Shown piece after piece: positions 27,110 through 36,910 of a stretch of DNA of 64,000 nt; the first letter of the stretch is position 1, and every line of letters starts with the position of its first letter. The translations under genes were made by a program, and so were the position numbers. The stretch is from assembly GCA_900472925.1 (NCBI GenBank), contig UCJU01000003.1:83685-147684 (forward strand). Reading direction: 5' to 3'. Below the pieces are notes generated by a model. The model did no database searches and had not been told where the DNA came from. It saw only the letters and a program-made list of their open reading frames with translations. Source of the DNA: Hyphomicrobiales bacterium. GTDB lineage: Bacteria; Pseudomonadota; Alphaproteobacteria; Rhizobiales; Rhizobiaceae.

Positions 27110-27120
27110 GATCGACATTG

Positions 27121-27148
27121 AAAGGCCCGCATCTTGCGGGCCTTTTTT
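27121..27148 (+). terminator. Terminator after gnd
   Basis: AAAGGCCCGC, a five-base loop and GCGGGCCTTTTTT. It overlaps the stop end of the reverse LacI gene. Confidence 0.85.
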
Positions 27149-28208
27149 ATGTCTCGAATTTTGGGGCGCGGCTGGACCAGACCGGCTGACTTAATGTCTG
27201 CAACCCCTCCACCGGTTTTCCATCGATACGCGCCAGCAGGGCTCTTGCCAGTTCGCGGCCAGCGAGTTTGATGTCCTCATTCATCGTGTGAATTTCCGGG
27301 CGAAGCCAATTGAGGAAATCCGCCGACTGTTTGGATACGACGTCGATGTCCTTACCGATTTTTTTGCCCGTCTCTTCAACACCGGCGACGAAGGCGATGG
27401 TCGAGGTGCCGCTGATCGATACCAACCCGTCCGGACAATCCGATCCGCTCATCAGCGTTCTGGAGACATCCTTGACCTGATCCAAGGGCGTGTCATTGCT
27501 GATGATGCCATGCAGCGGGAACTCGCTGAGGCTGAAATCGCGCAAGCCACGCTCAAAGCCGCGTCGGGCGAAGTCGTGATATGAAAAGTGGTCGGGTGGC
27601 AGAAGAACGGCAATGCGCTTTCGTCCGCACTGCGAAAGCCGTCTCATGGCCTCATAGACATAAGCCTCATTGTCGAAATCATGATAGGGATGTTCGATGC
27701 CCATATCAGTGCGCCCATGAGCGGCGAACGGCATGTTACGCTCCGTCATGAAGCGCACCCGCGGATCATCTGGCTGCATCTTTGAAATGATGACGCCATC
27801 GGCAGAGCCGGTATCCAGAATATAGCGGATCGGGATCATCGGGTCTTTGGCGTGGGTGTGAGGCGTGACAACCAGATGATATTGGGTGCTCGACAGGATT
27901 TCGGTAATGCCGAAAACCATCTGCGTGGTGAAACCCATCAGTTCCTCATCAACGCTCAATACCAGCGCAATGACATTGGTCTTGCCGGTGCGCAGACGAA
28001 CGCCGGCACGATTTGGCTGATAGCCGATTTGCTGGGCAACCTGCCGCACGCGCTCCTTGGTGTCGGCGCCGATATCCGGCGCGTCTTTCAAAGCGCGAGA
28101 AACGGTTGTGATGCCAAGGCCCGTCATCAAGGCGATGGTCTTGAGCGTTGGGCGCTCATGACCCGGCAGCGGCTGGCCACCCGGTTCAGTCTCTATGCCG
28201 TCATTCAT
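27147..28208 (-). CDS. LacI family transcriptional regulator
   Basis: 353 residues. An N-terminal LacI helix-turn-helix ([21 protein letters not shown]) with hinge region ([19 protein letters not shown]) is followed by a periplasmic-binding-protein-like sensor (about 80-345). It is divergent from the beta-mannosidase, so it probably represses that gene and the reductase and is released by a mannoside-derived ligand (inference). The start ATG 28208 was chosen as the first one upstream of the HTH. Confidence 0.92.
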   Translation of the reverse strand: MNDGIETEPGGQPLPGHERPTLKTIALMTGLGITTVSRALKDAPDIGADTKERVRQVAQQIGYQPNRAGVRLRTGKTNVIALVLSVDEELMGFTTQMVFGITEILSSTQYHLVVTPHTHAKDPMIPIRYILDTGSADGVIISKMQPDDPRVRFMTERNMPFAAHGRTDMGIEHPYHDFDNEAYVYEAMRRLSQCGRKRIAVLLPPDHFSYHDFARRGFERGLRDFSLSEFPLHGIISNDTPLDQVKDVSRTLMSGSDCPDGLVSISGTSTIAFVAGVEETGKKIGKDIDVVSKQSADFLNWLRPEIHTMNEDIKLAGRELARALLARIDGKPVEGLQTLSQPVWSSRAPKFET

Positions 28209-28489
28209 GTCGCCACTCGCATTGCCTAGCGGAAGAGCATGGTAGAGTGCTTTTTTGCCATTGCAAAGCAAAGACGCCGCGACCTTTCATGATTGAAAGC
28301 TGCGCCAGCTACGACGCCGAGGCCCTCATCAAAATAAAGCCTCGTGGGCTGTAGAAAAAAATACATCAAGAGATCGATGTAAAATAATGTAAGGTCTCAT
28401 AAAAATGCATTTAGTTTTCAAATTTTCGTCAATTTTTGTACCGATTTTTCGTATGGTTTTCATTCGCCCGTGACGTGTTGCGAATTTTA

Positions 28490-28503
28490 CGGTAACGTTG
28501 CCG
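28490..28503 (+). promoter_or_regulatory. Probable LacI-type operator upstream of the beta-mannosidase
   Basis: CGGTAACGTTGCCG is symmetric at 12 of 14 positions around the CG centre typical of LacI operators. It lies in the 433-base divergent gap 28209-28641, which holds no supported gene. Confidence 0.6.
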
Positions 28504-28641
28504 ATAGGAGGAAGTTACAGAGTTTTTCGGGCGTTTGATGGTCATTTCGGACTTCGCTATCGCGAATGCAGACTTCCGAATTCCGACTCTGTGTTTCATC
28601 ATCTCCACGACGGTGCATCACGAAAATGACAAGGCATGGGA

Positions 28642-31098
28642 ATGAAATCTTCTTACGCAAGCGACGTTGCAATCGATCTTTCCGGAACTTGGGAGTTGTC
28701 ATCCGCCGACGGAGATCATCAGGCCCGTATGGATATTCCGGGCGATGTGCACACGGCGCTGCGAAATGCGAAGGTCATTCCCGATCCCTATTTTGGCCGG
28801 AATGAAAATGATGTGCAGTGGGTGGGGCATCGTGACTGGATCATCGAGCGCAGTTTTCATGTCGAAGAGCCCGATGCCAGCTGGTATCTGGATGTCGATT
28901 ATCTCGATACTGTCGCCGTTGTTTTTCTGAACGACATTCCCGTTCTGTCTGCCGATAATTGCTTCCGTCGTTATCGAACCGATGTTTCCAATGCTCTGCA
29001 GCAGGGTGAAAATATCATTCGCATCCACTTCCATTCCAGCATCAAGGCGGGTGCCGAGCGACAGGCGGCGCAGCCGTTCTACGTGCCGTATCATCCTGGT
29101 AATTCGCCGATCGCGCACGGCAATATGCTGCGCAAGCCGCAATGCCATTTCGGGTGGGACTGGAATATCGCGTTGGCGCCGCTTGGTATCTACGGCACGA
29201 TTTCGCTGCGGCGTCTGGATTCAGCGCGTATCGAACATCTCAGCACGTCGCAACATCACGTCGATGGTGGCGTGGAGTTGCATGTCGAACTGACGCTGCA
29301 TGCCGGGCAGGCGGCCAGCGTGCCGATCCATCTTTCGCTTGGCGATGAGCGGTTACGGCTGGATTGTGGTGTCAGTGCCGGTGAGACGGTTATTCGCCAC
29401 GTCTTCTTCGTCGAAAAGCCGAAGCTCTGGTGGCCTGCCGGAAGCGGAGAGCAGGCACTCTATACCCTAACCGTCGAGCTTCCGGATGAAACCGTCACCA
29501 GGCAGATCGGTTTTCGCACAGTGGAACTGCTGACGGATAAGGACGAGGCGGGCAGTCGCTTTGCATTTCGCATCAATGGCCGCGAAATCTTCTGCCGTGG
29601 GGCAAACTGGATACCGGCCGATGCTCTGCATTCGCTGACCAGCCGCGAGAAGACCGAGGACCTTCTGTTATCTGCTGCCGAAGCGAACATGAACATGATC
29701 CGCGTTTGGGGCGGTGGCTTTTACGAGCAGGATTGGTTTTACGACTTGTGCGACCGTTTGGGGTTGATGGTGTGGCAGGACTTCATGTTTGCCTGCAACC
29801 TCTACCCGTGCACTGACGACTTCCTCGACAATGTCGAACACGAGGTCGACTATCAGGTCAGACGCCTGTCATCGCACCCATCGATCGTCTTGTGGTGCGG
29901 TGACAATGAACTCGTCGGTGCGCTGAACTGGTTCGAAGAGTCCCGCAACAACCGTGATCGATACCTTGTCGCTTATGATCGCCTGAACCGGACCATCGAG
30001 CGAGCCTTGAAAAAGGCTGCTCCATCGGCGCTGTGGTGGCCGTCCAGCCCGGCATCCGGTTATCTGGATTATGGCGATGCCTGGCATGCTGATGGCTCGG
30101 GAGACATGCACTACTGGTCCGTCTGGCACGAGAATAAATCCTTCGACAATTACCGGGCCGTCAAGCCACGCTTCTGCTCGGAATTCGGCTTCCAGTCTTA
30201 TACGTCCATGCCCGTTATCAGGACCTATGCCGACGAAAAGGATATGAATGTCTCCTCGCCGGTCATAGAGCTTCACCAGAAGAATGCGGGCGGTAACGAG
30301 CGGATTGCAGGTACCATCTTCCGGTATTTTCGTTTCCCGAAGGACTTCGAAAACTTCGTCTATATCAGCCAGGTGCAACAGGCTCTGGCCATCAAGACCG
30401 CCGTGGATTACTGGCGATCGCTCAAGCCGCATTGCATGGGCACGCTCTATTGGCAGCTGAATGACACATGGCCCGTCGCCTCGTGGTCCAGCCTGGATTA
30501 TGGTGGCAGCTGGAAAGCATTGCATTACGCCGCGCGTCGTTTCTTTCAGCCAGTAGCAGTCTCTGCCATCCCATCGGATGGCACCAGCGTCGTGCAGTTC
30601 TCCACCGTCAATGACACGACGGATGAGGTGGAGATCGACATGAACATCTTCGCACTTTTGACGGACGGGACACGCATGCCGCTGAAATCCGCAAGCGGCG
30701 TTTGCGGGCCGGACGCGGCTGTCGTCATTGCGGACGTCGATATGGAGCAGATTCCCGACGGTGCCTTGCTGTCTTGGAATTTCATTGCGTCGAACGGCAT
30801 GACAGGCGAGGGGCACCACGTTGCCGAAACCTACAAGGCGCTGGATCTGCAACCTTCCGGTCTCGCTCATAGCGTCAAAGCGCTGGATGATGGGGAGTTC
30901 GAAGTGGAGGTCAGCGCCGCCGGGCTTGCATTGTTCGTTATGGTCGAGGCCGATGTCGCCGGGCGTTATTCTGACAACCTTTTCGATCTGGCCGCCGGAG
31001 AAACAAGGCGCATCGTGTTTGCACCGCGTGACAAAGCGTTCGCATCACGACCGTCGTTCAAGGTTTTCGATCTGTTTTCCTCGCAATCGCAAGGTTGA
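28642..31098 (+). CDS. Beta-mannosidase (glycoside hydrolase family 2)
   Basis: An 818-residue GH2 enzyme that removes terminal beta-mannose from oligosaccharides. It has an N-terminal jelly-roll galactose-binding-like domain (PGDVHTAL...), an Ig-like domain, the catalytic TIM barrel, and a C-terminal domain. The acid/base Glu is in WCGDNELVG (residue 423) and the nucleophile Glu in FCSEFGFQ (residue 514). No signal peptide, so it is cytosolic and presumably acts on imported sugars. ATG 28642 has AAGG seven bases upstream; ATG 28636 is too close to it. Probably in one unit with the reductase downstream. Confidence 0.92.
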   Translation: MKSSYASDVAIDLSGTWELSSADGDHQARMDIPGDVHTALRNAKVIPDPYFGRNENDVQWVGHRDWIIERSFHVEEPDASWYLDVDYLDTVAVVFLNDIPVLSADNCFRRYRTDVSNALQQGENIIRIHFHSSIKAGAERQAAQPFYVPYHPGNSPIAHGNMLRKPQCHFGWDWNIALAPLGIYGTISLRRLDSARIEHLSTSQHHVDGGVELHVELTLHAGQAASVPIHLSLGDERLRLDCGVSAGETVIRHVFFVEKPKLWWPAGSGEQALYTLTVELPDETVTRQIGFRTVELLTDKDEAGSRFAFRINGREIFCRGANWIPADALHSLTSREKTEDLLLSAAEANMNMIRVWGGGFYEQDWFYDLCDRLGLMVWQDFMFACNLYPCTDDFLDNVEHEVDYQVRRLSSHPSIVLWCGDNELVGALNWFEESRNNRDRYLVAYDRLNRTIERALKKAAPSALWWPSSPASGYLDYGDAWHADGSGDMHYWSVWHENKSFDNYRAVKPRFCSEFGFQSYTSMPVIRTYADEKDMNVSSPVIELHQKNAGGNERIAGTIFRYFRFPKDFENFVYISQVQQALAIKTAVDYWRSLKPHCMGTLYWQLNDTWPVASWSSLDYGGSWKALHYAARRFFQPVAVSAIPSDGTSVVQFSTVNDTTDEVEIDMNIFALLTDGTRMPLKSASGVCGPDAAVVIADVDMEQIPDGALLSWNFIASNGMTGEGHHVAETYKALDLQPSGLAHSVKALDDGEFEVEVSAAGLALFVMVEADVAGRYSDNLFDLAAGETRRIVFAPRDKAFASRPSFKVFDLFSSQSQG

Positions 31099-31187
31099 CG
31101 AGGCCTCGCATCTCTTTAAGTTCACACCACCACATCATGGCCTGCGAAGTTCTTGAGCGGGCGTACAGCATTTAGGGAGGACTACCC

Positions 31188-32222
31188 ATGGCTTGGCAAC
31201 CGGCTGAAAATCGTTACGCGTCCATGAAATATAATCATTGCGGCACGTCCGGACTGAAGCTTCCGGCGATATCGCTGGGGCTCTGGCACAATTTCGGCAA
31301 TGATTTCTCGCACAAGACGAAGCAGGAAATCTGCCGCAAGGCATTTGATCTTGGCATCACCCATTTTGATCTTGCCAACAATTACGGCCCACCGCCTGGC
31401 AGTGCCGAAACAGCTTTCGGCGAAATCTTGCGAACCGACTTTGCAGGTTACCGCGACGAGTTGGTGATCTCCTCGAAGGCCGGTTACAACATGTGGCCGG
31501 GGCCATACGGCGAATGGGGCAGCCGCAAATATCTGATCTCGTCCTGTGACCAGAGCCTGAAGCGGATGGGGCTGGATTATGTGGACATCTTCTATTCGCA
31601 CCGCTTCGACCCAGACACGCCACTGGAAGAAACCTGTGGCGCGCTCGACCATATCGTTCGTTCCGGCAGGGCGTTGTATGTCGGCATTTCCTCGTATAAC
31701 TCGCAGCGGACACGTGAAGCTGCCGCTATCCTGAAAGAGCTGGGAACGCCCTGCATCATTCATCAGCCCAGCTACTCCATGATCAACCGCTGGATTGAAG
31801 AAGACGGTCTTGTCGATACATTGGAGGAGCTTGGCATCGGCTCCATCGTGTTCTCTCCGCTGGCGCAAGGCATGTTGACGACGAAGTATCTGGGCGGCGT
31901 GCCGGATACGAGCCGCGCAAGTCAGGGCAAATCACTCAACCCGGCTTTCCTGAATGAGCGTAACATCGAGAACATTCGTGGGCTAAACGCGATTGCCGAG
32001 CGACGTGGCCAAACCCTGGCGCAAATGGCAATTGCCTGGGTGCTGCGCGGCGGTCGCATCACCACGGCATTGATCGGTGCCAGCCGTGCTGAACAGGTTG
32101 AAGACTGCGTGAAAGCCCTCGATAAGCCAGACTTCACACCCGAGGAACTGGCGGAAATCGACCGCTTCGCCAAGGATGCGGACATAAATCTCTGGGCGAA
32201 ATCTGCCGAACTCAAGAAGTGA
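31188..32222 (+). CDS. Aldo/keto reductase, glyceraldehyde-3-phosphate reductase-like
   Basis: A 344-residue TIM-barrel aldo/keto reductase resembling YghZ/MgrA (L-glyceraldehyde-3-phosphate reductase). The tetrad is visible: Asp and Tyr in THFDLANNYGPP, Lys in VISSKAGYNMWPG, and His in FYSHRFDPDT. An NADPH site lies in the C-terminal GASRAEQVEDC. AGGGAGG sits ideally before ATG 31188, about 90 bases after the mannosidase, so it is probably in the same LacI-controlled unit. It may clear sugar-derived aldehydes, which is inference. Confidence 0.88.
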   Translation: MAWQPAENRYASMKYNHCGTSGLKLPAISLGLWHNFGNDFSHKTKQEICRKAFDLGITHFDLANNYGPPPGSAETAFGEILRTDFAGYRDELVISSKAGYNMWPGPYGEWGSRKYLISSCDQSLKRMGLDYVDIFYSHRFDPDTPLEETCGALDHIVRSGRALYVGISSYNSQRTREAAAILKELGTPCIIHQPSYSMINRWIEEDGLVDTLEELGIGSIVFSPLAQGMLTTKYLGGVPDTSRASQGKSLNPAFLNERNIENIRGLNAIAERRGQTLAQMAIAWVLRGGRITTALIGASRAEQVEDCVKALDKPDFTPEELAEIDRFAKDADINLWAKSAELKK

Positions 32223-32226
32223 AAAC

Positions 32227-32262
32227 AAAGCCGCCCCGGTGTCGCCAGGGGCGGCTTTTTTC
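32227..32262 (+). terminator. Terminator of the mannosidase/reductase unit
   Basis: GCCGCCCC/GGGGCGGC with a ten-base loop and a T6 tract. Confidence 0.88.
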
Positions 32263-32398
32263 GATCGATTTTGAATATGAACTTTAAGTGATCGACCTAA
32301 GCTTTCAGAACTATTACAGAATTGTAATTTCTAGGTTCAGTTTCCATTCATCCGTGTGACGATAGTGTCGGGGCATCACTTCACGAAAGGAAGCAACC

Positions 32399-32725
32399 AT
32401 GAAAAAGCTCTTCTCCATTCTCATCGCCGCCACCGTCCTCGCGGCCCCTGTGGCACAGGCGCAGAGCCGTCATGATGACCGCCCAGGTCAGAGAACGATT
32501 GAGCGCACAGTCACCACCAAAAAGGTGATCATCAAGAAGCATCGCTGGGATCGCGGTCAGCGCCTATCTGCGGCGCAGCGTCGTCACTTTATTGATAGCC
32601 GTGACTATCGCCGCCATAGCCTGAGAGAGCCTGGTCGTGGCCAGCGCTGGGTCCGCGTGGACAATCAGTACCTTCTGATCAACGTTGCCAACGGCATCAT
32701 CATCGGGCTGTCCGGCGCTCGTTAA
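32399..32725 (+). CDS. RcnB-like secreted protein
   Basis: 108 residues with a Sec signal peptide (MKKLFSILIAATVLAAPVAQA) and a basic mature part ending in WVRVDNQYLLINVANGIIIGL, the RcnB/YohN-type motif. RcnB acts in the periplasm in nickel and cobalt homeostasis in E. coli. In rhizobia the family is expanded and the role here is open, though the neighbouring zinc genes make metal stress plausible. GAAAGGAAG precedes ATG 32399. Confidence 0.8.
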   Translation: MKKLFSILIAATVLAAPVAQAQSRHDDRPGQRTIERTVTTKKVIIKKHRWDRGQRLSAAQRRHFIDSRDYRRHSLREPGRGQRWVRVDNQYLLINVANGIIIGLSGAR

Positions 32726-32832
32726 GTCGGGAGTTGATATCACCTGCGGTCGTGGATTCACTCCATGGCCGCAGTTTTCGCTTGGCGTCATATCATCCGT
32801 GACATCCGTGCAGCGGAAGTTCGACACCTTCC

Positions 32833-34038
32833 TCATGCGGCTTTCCAGCTCCAGTCTGGAAACGGATCTTGAAGATGATACCAGGCGGTCGGTGTAAACA
32901 TCTTCGCCTCGACCAGACATTCATCGAGTGCTGCACGAAGCTCGCGCTCTCTCATCGGGTCGGCACCGATAAAGACGATTTCCTGTCGCCTGTCGCCCCA
33001 GATCGTGTCCATGTAAGGTGCCAACATCCGCTCGAAGCCCGGATCTTCCGGCCAATGCTGTTTGGGTACCGATGACCACCAAAGCCCCATTTTTCCCGTC
33101 TTCACCTGAGCGCCAGCCTGGCTGATCTCTCCCACATGATCCGGCCTGGTCGCGAGCCAGAAGAAGCCCTTGGCGCGGATAACGCCTGGCCATTCGGTGT
33201 TGATGAACGCGTAAAAACGAGCGGGATCGAACGGTCGCTTTGCCCTGTAGACGAATGAGCGAATTCCGTATTCTTCGGTCTCGGGAATATGCTGCTTGAA
33301 GCCGTGCAGTTCCTTGAACCACAAAGGATGGGTTTCCGCTTCGGCAAAATCGAAAAGTCCGGTGCCGAGAACACGCTTGGGATCAACCTTGCCGAAGTCG
33401 GCTTCGATCAGTTTTGCATCCGGGTTGAGTCCAATGATGATCTTTCGCGCCGCATCATGCTCCGTCTGCGTGGCGGTGGAGACCTTGTTCAAGATCACGA
33501 CATTGGCGAACTCGATCTGTTCCACCAGCAGGTCGATCAATGTGCGATTGTCACCGTCTCCTGCCGTCTCGCCGCGATCCGCCAGAAAGTCTGCCGATCC
33601 ATAATCCTTCAGCAGATTGGCGCAATCAACGACTGTTACCATCGTATCCAGTCTGGCAACGTCAGAGAGGCTGTTTCCATTCTCATCCCGAAAATCGAAT
33701 GTCGCGGCAACGGGCAGGGGCTCTGCAATGCCAGTGGATTCGATGAGGAGATAATCGAACCTGTTCTGCTCGGCCAGTTGCCGAACTTCGTTCAGGAGAT
33801 CGTCCCGCAATGTGCAGCAGATGCAGCCATTGGTCATTTCCACAAGCTGTTCCTGCGTACGGGAAAGATTGGCGTCGCCATCCCTGACCAGCGCTGCATC
33901 TATGTTCACTTCGCTCATGTCATTGACGATGACCGCGACGCGAAGCCCTTCGCGATTGCTGAGAATGTAGTTGAGAAGCGTCGTTTTCCCCGCGCCGAGG
34001 AACCCCGACAGGACGGTTACAGGCAGTTTTCCAGACAT
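32833..34038 (-). CDS. COG0523 zinc-chaperone-type GTPase
   Basis: 401 residues of the CobW/ZigA family of G3E GTPases. Walker [11 protein letters not shown], Walker B-like ESTGIAEP, the metal-binding GCICC motif, NKVS in place of NKxD, and a C-terminal CobW_C domain. A Zur box lies 11 bases upstream of its start, which strongly suggests a zinc-starvation role such as metallating zinc enzymes. Start ATG 34038 is preceded by a short leader. Divergence from cobalamin CobW is judged by the Zur context, not by sequence alone. Confidence 0.9.
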   Translation of the reverse strand: MSGKLPVTVLSGFLGAGKTTLLNYILSNREGLRVAVIVNDMSEVNIDAALVRDGDANLSRTQEQLVEMTNGCICCTLRDDLLNEVRQLAEQNRFDYLLIESTGIAEPLPVAATFDFRDENGNSLSDVARLDTMVTVVDCANLLKDYGSADFLADRGETAGDGDNRTLIDLLVEQIEFANVVILNKVSTATQTEHDAARKIIIGLNPDAKLIEADFGKVDPKRVLGTGLFDFAEAETHPLWFKELHGFKQHIPETEEYGIRSFVYRAKRPFDPARFYAFINTEWPGVIRAKGFFWLATRPDHVGEISQAGAQVKTGKMGLWWSSVPKQHWPEDPGFERMLAPYMDTIWGDRRQEIVFIGADPMRERELRAALDECLVEAKMFTPTAWYHLQDPFPDWSWKAA

Positions 34039-34048
34039 TTGAAATCCT

Positions 34049-34065
34049 ATGTAATAATATTACAT
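34049..34065 (-). promoter_or_regulatory. Zur box upstream of the COG0523 GTPase
   Basis: ATGTAATA-A-TATTACAT is a perfect 17-base palindrome with a single central base, matching alphaproteobacterial Zur sites. Confidence 0.8.
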
Positions 34066-34116
34066 TGATCGGCAAAATGAAAGGCGGCAATCGCCACCTT
34101 TCACGTTGGCTTCGAT

Positions 34117-35124
34117 TTACGAGAGGCATTCTTTCAAGGACGTTGCGATACCGCGCATCATCTGGAAGTACAGATCCGGACCGGCTTTCAGCGTTCCAGC
34201 TTCTGGATCGAGCGTGCCCGATTTTGCATTCGTGCCTTCTATGACGATGTTGACAAGCTTCGGCTCGAACTGGGGTTCCGCGAAAACGCATGTGGCGTTC
34301 AGCTCTTTCACCTTGGCATGGATTTGCTTGATGCGGTCGGCGCCGGGCGTGCTTTCCGGGCTGACGGTTATGGAGCCAGCAGTCTTTACGCCGTAGCGAT
34401 GCTCGAAATACTGATAGGCATCATGGAAGACGACGAAGGGTTTATCCTTGATCGGGGCTACGGTCGCTGCAATTTCATTGTCGAGAGAATCGATGTTATC
34501 GACCAGCTTCTTTGTGTTGTCCTGATAGGTTTGAGCGTTGGCGGGATCTGCGGTCATCAGCGTCTTGCCGATTTCGACAGCCATGGCTTTTGCATTCGCA
34601 GGATCAAGCCAGAGATGCATGTCGTACTCACCCTCGTCATGATCATGGCCGTCGTCGTGTTTGTGCTCGGCCTCATGCTTGTGGTCGTCTTCATGTGCAT
34701 GATCGTGAGCCGCCGCGTGAGCGTGATCGTGGCCTTCTTCGTGCTCGCCATGATCATGGGCCTCGAACGGGCCACCCTCGCGGAACTTCAACTTCTCGAT
34801 GCCCGTTGCATCGTCCAGCTCCACAACTGTTGCCTTGCCCGCCAGCGACTGAACTGGTTTCTCGAGAAACTTCTCAAGACCGTCACCGACCCAAAATACG
34901 ACGTCAGCGCTTTCGATGGCCTTGGCGTTGGATGGTTTCAGGCTGTAGGTGTGGGGCGAGGCGCCGCCATCAACGATCAATGTCGGCTCGGCCACACCCT
35001 GCATGATGGCAGCAACCAGAGAGTGGATGGGCTTGATCGAAACCACCACATTCGGTGCAGCCATGGCGTTTGACGAGGCAATCATGGCGGCGGAAGCGAG
35101 GAGGATGGCGGCGATAGTCTTCAT
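34117..35124 (-). CDS. znuA: Zinc ABC transporter, periplasmic binding protein
   Basis: 335 residues. Signal peptide MKTIAAILLASAAMIASSNAMA; the first ligand His is in VVSIKPIHSLVAAI. A long His/Asp/Glu-rich loop (about residues 118-165) is typical of ZnuA and captures or senses zinc. Further ligands appear in MHLWLDP and VFHDAYQYFEHRYG. It delivers Zn2+ to the ZnuBC importer. GGAG sits eight bases before ATG 35124. It is divergent from znuCB with a shared Zur box. Confidence 0.94.
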   Translation of the reverse strand: MKTIAAILLASAAMIASSNAMAAPNVVVSIKPIHSLVAAIMQGVAEPTLIVDGGASPHTYSLKPSNAKAIESADVVFWVGDGLEKFLEKPVQSLAGKATVVELDDATGIEKLKFREGGPFEAHDHGEHEEGHDHAHAAAHDHAHEDDHKHEAEHKHDDGHDHDEGEYDMHLWLDPANAKAMAVEIGKTLMTADPANAQTYQDNTKKLVDNIDSLDNEIAATVAPIKDKPFVVFHDAYQYFEHRYGVKTAGSITVSPESTPGADRIKQIHAKVKELNATCVFAEPQFEPKLVNIVIEGTNAKSGTLDPEAGTLKAGPDLYFQMMRGIATSLKECLS

Positions 35125-35147
35125 GCATAGGCTCCACTTGTATGCGT

Positions 35148-35164
35148 ATGTTATGTTATTACAT
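35148..35164. promoter_or_regulatory. Zur box between znuA and znuCB
   Basis: ATGT...ACAT ends are symmetric with a looser AT-rich centre. Its place between the divergent znuA and znuC makes a shared Zur site likely. Confidence 0.55.
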
Positions 35165-35214
35165 ATGTTGCGTAACGCTATAACGTATGCGATAGCCTTA
35201 GGCAACAGCGACAA

Positions 35215-36099
35215 ATGGAAAAACCTATGCTTCATTCTCCGGCCCGGGGTCTCGACAATCTCGTTTCGCTTTCCAATGCGGGCGTGAAACGAAACGGCCG
35301 CTGGTTGGTGCGCGGCGTGGAGTTTTCAGTCCGTCGCGGAGAGATCGTCACATTGATTGGCCCGAATGGCTCTGGCAAATCGACCAGCGCAAAAATGTCG
35401 ACCGGTGTTCTCAAGCCGGATGAAGGCAGCGTTTCGCGCCTTGCCGGTTTGAAAGTCGGCTATGTGCCGCAAAAGCTTTCCGTCGACTGGACGATGCCAC
35501 TGACCGTTCAGCGACTGATGACTCTGACTGGCAAATTGCCGACACGTGAAATCGAAGCGGCTCTCGATTCTACCGGCATTGCTCATCTCGCAAAAGCCGA
35601 GGTGCAGCACCTGTCCGGCGGCGAGTTTCAACGGGCGTTGCTGGCGCGTGCAATTGCCCGCAAGCCTGACCTGCTGGTGCTGGACGAGCCAGTGCAGGGT
35701 GTGGATTTCTCGGGTGAAATTGCTCTCTACGACCTCATCAAGACTATCAGAAACTCCACAGGCTGCGGCATTCTGCTGATCTCGCATGATCTGCACATCG
35801 TCATGGCCGAGACAGACACCGTAATTTGTTTGAACGGGCATGTCTGCTGCCGCGGGACGCCGCAGGCCGTGAGCCAAAGCGCCGAATATATGCGTTTGTT
35901 TGGCGGTGCTGCGGCAAAGGGACTTGCCATCTACAGCCACCAGCACGATCACACACATCTTCCGGATGGGCGCGTCCAGCATGCCGATGGAACGCTGACC
36001 GACCATTGCCATCCCGACGACGGTCACCATCATGATCATGGTGATGGCGTACACGGCAAGCACCATCATGACCACAGCCACGGAGCCAAGCATGTTTGA
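35215..36099 (+). CDS. znuC: Zinc ABC transporter, ATPase
   Basis: 294 residues: Walker A GPNGSGKST (about residue 53), signature LSGGEFQR, Walker B LLVLDEP and switch His in ISHDLHIV. It powers ZnuB. The last ~60 residues form a His/Asp-rich tail (CHPDDGHHHDHGDG), more extended than in E. coli ZnuC. ATG 35215 lacks a clear ribosome site; ATG 35227 is possible. It overlaps znuB by eight bases. Confidence 0.93.
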   Translation: MEKPMLHSPARGLDNLVSLSNAGVKRNGRWLVRGVEFSVRRGEIVTLIGPNGSGKSTSAKMSTGVLKPDEGSVSRLAGLKVGYVPQKLSVDWTMPLTVQRLMTLTGKLPTREIEAALDSTGIAHLAKAEVQHLSGGEFQRALLARAIARKPDLLVLDEPVQGVDFSGEIALYDLIKTIRNSTGCGILLISHDLHIVMAETDTVICLNGHVCCRGTPQAVSQSAEYMRLFGGAAAKGLAIYSHQHDHTHLPDGRVQHADGTLTDHCHPDDGHHHDHGDGVHGKHHHDHSHGAKHV

Positions 36100-36910
36100 C
36101 GATTTCTTCGTCCGGGCGATCGTCGCTGGCGTGGGTGTCGCGTTGATGGCAGGCCCGCTCGGCTGCTTCGTCGTTTGGCGGCGCATGGCCTATTTCGGGG
36201 ACACCATGGCGCATTCCGCACTTTTGGGCGTGGCACTTTCCCTGTTGTTTCAACTCAACCTGATCGTCAGCGTCTTCATCGTCGCGTCGGTGGTGTCTCT
36301 TATTCTGCTATTCCTGCAAAAGCGTCAGGCTTTGTCGTCCGATGCGCTGCTCGGCATTCTCTCACATTCCGCGCTCGCCTTCGGTCTCGTCATCGTCGCC
36401 TTCATGACCTGGGTTCGGATCGATCTGGTCGCGTTTCTGTTCGGGGACATTCTGGCTGTCTCCGTGTCAGACATTCAATTGATCTGGGGCGGTGGCATTA
36501 TCGTTCTTTTGGCAATCGTCTATTTGTGGAAGCCTTTGCTGGCATCCACCGTCAACGCAGAGCTTGCCGAGGCCGAGGGCATGCGTCCCGAGCGCTCGAA
36601 GCTGCTGTTCATGCTGCTGATGGCTCTGGTCATCGCCATTGCCATGAAGATTGTCGGGATCATGCTGATCACGTCGCTTTTGATCATACCCGCCGCGACT
36701 GCTCGCCGGTTCTCTGCTACGCCGGAGATCATGGCAGTTCTTGCATCGCTGATCGGCGCTGTCGCGGTGATTGCCGGGCTGATGGGCTCGTTGCAATATG
36801 ACACGCCGTCCGGTCCATCCATCGTCGTTGCCGCTGTTATGCTTTTCATCTTGAGTCTCTTGCCTGTGCCCGGAATTGGGCGCAAGGCGGAGCAAGGAGG
36901 CCGCTCATGA
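36092..36910 (+). CDS. znuB: Zinc ABC transporter, permease
   Basis: 272 residues with seven to eight membrane helices, the ABC-3 family permease for Zn2+ (MFDDFFVRAIVAGVGVALMAGPLGCFVVWRRMAYFGDTMAHSALLGVAL). ATG 36092 lies inside the znuC end, and its own stop overlaps the zur ATG (ATGA), so znuC-znuB-zur is one coupled unit. Confidence 0.94.
   Translation: MFDDFFVRAIVAGVGVALMAGPLGCFVVWRRMAYFGDTMAHSALLGVALSLLFQLNLIVSVFIVASVVSLILLFLQKRQALSSDALLGILSHSALAFGLVIVAFMTWVRIDLVAFLFGDILAVSVSDIQLIWGGGIIVLLAIVYLWKPLLASTVNAELAEAEGMRPERSKLLFMLLMALVIAIAMKIVGIMLITSLLIIPAATARRFSATPEIMAVLASLIGAVAVIAGLMGSLQYDTPSGPSIVVAAVMLFILSLLPVPGIGRKAEQGGRS

Noticed and set aside
29869-30870. Reverse frame over the beta-mannosidase
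   Set aside because: Shadow of a gene with intact catalytic residues; no supporting features.
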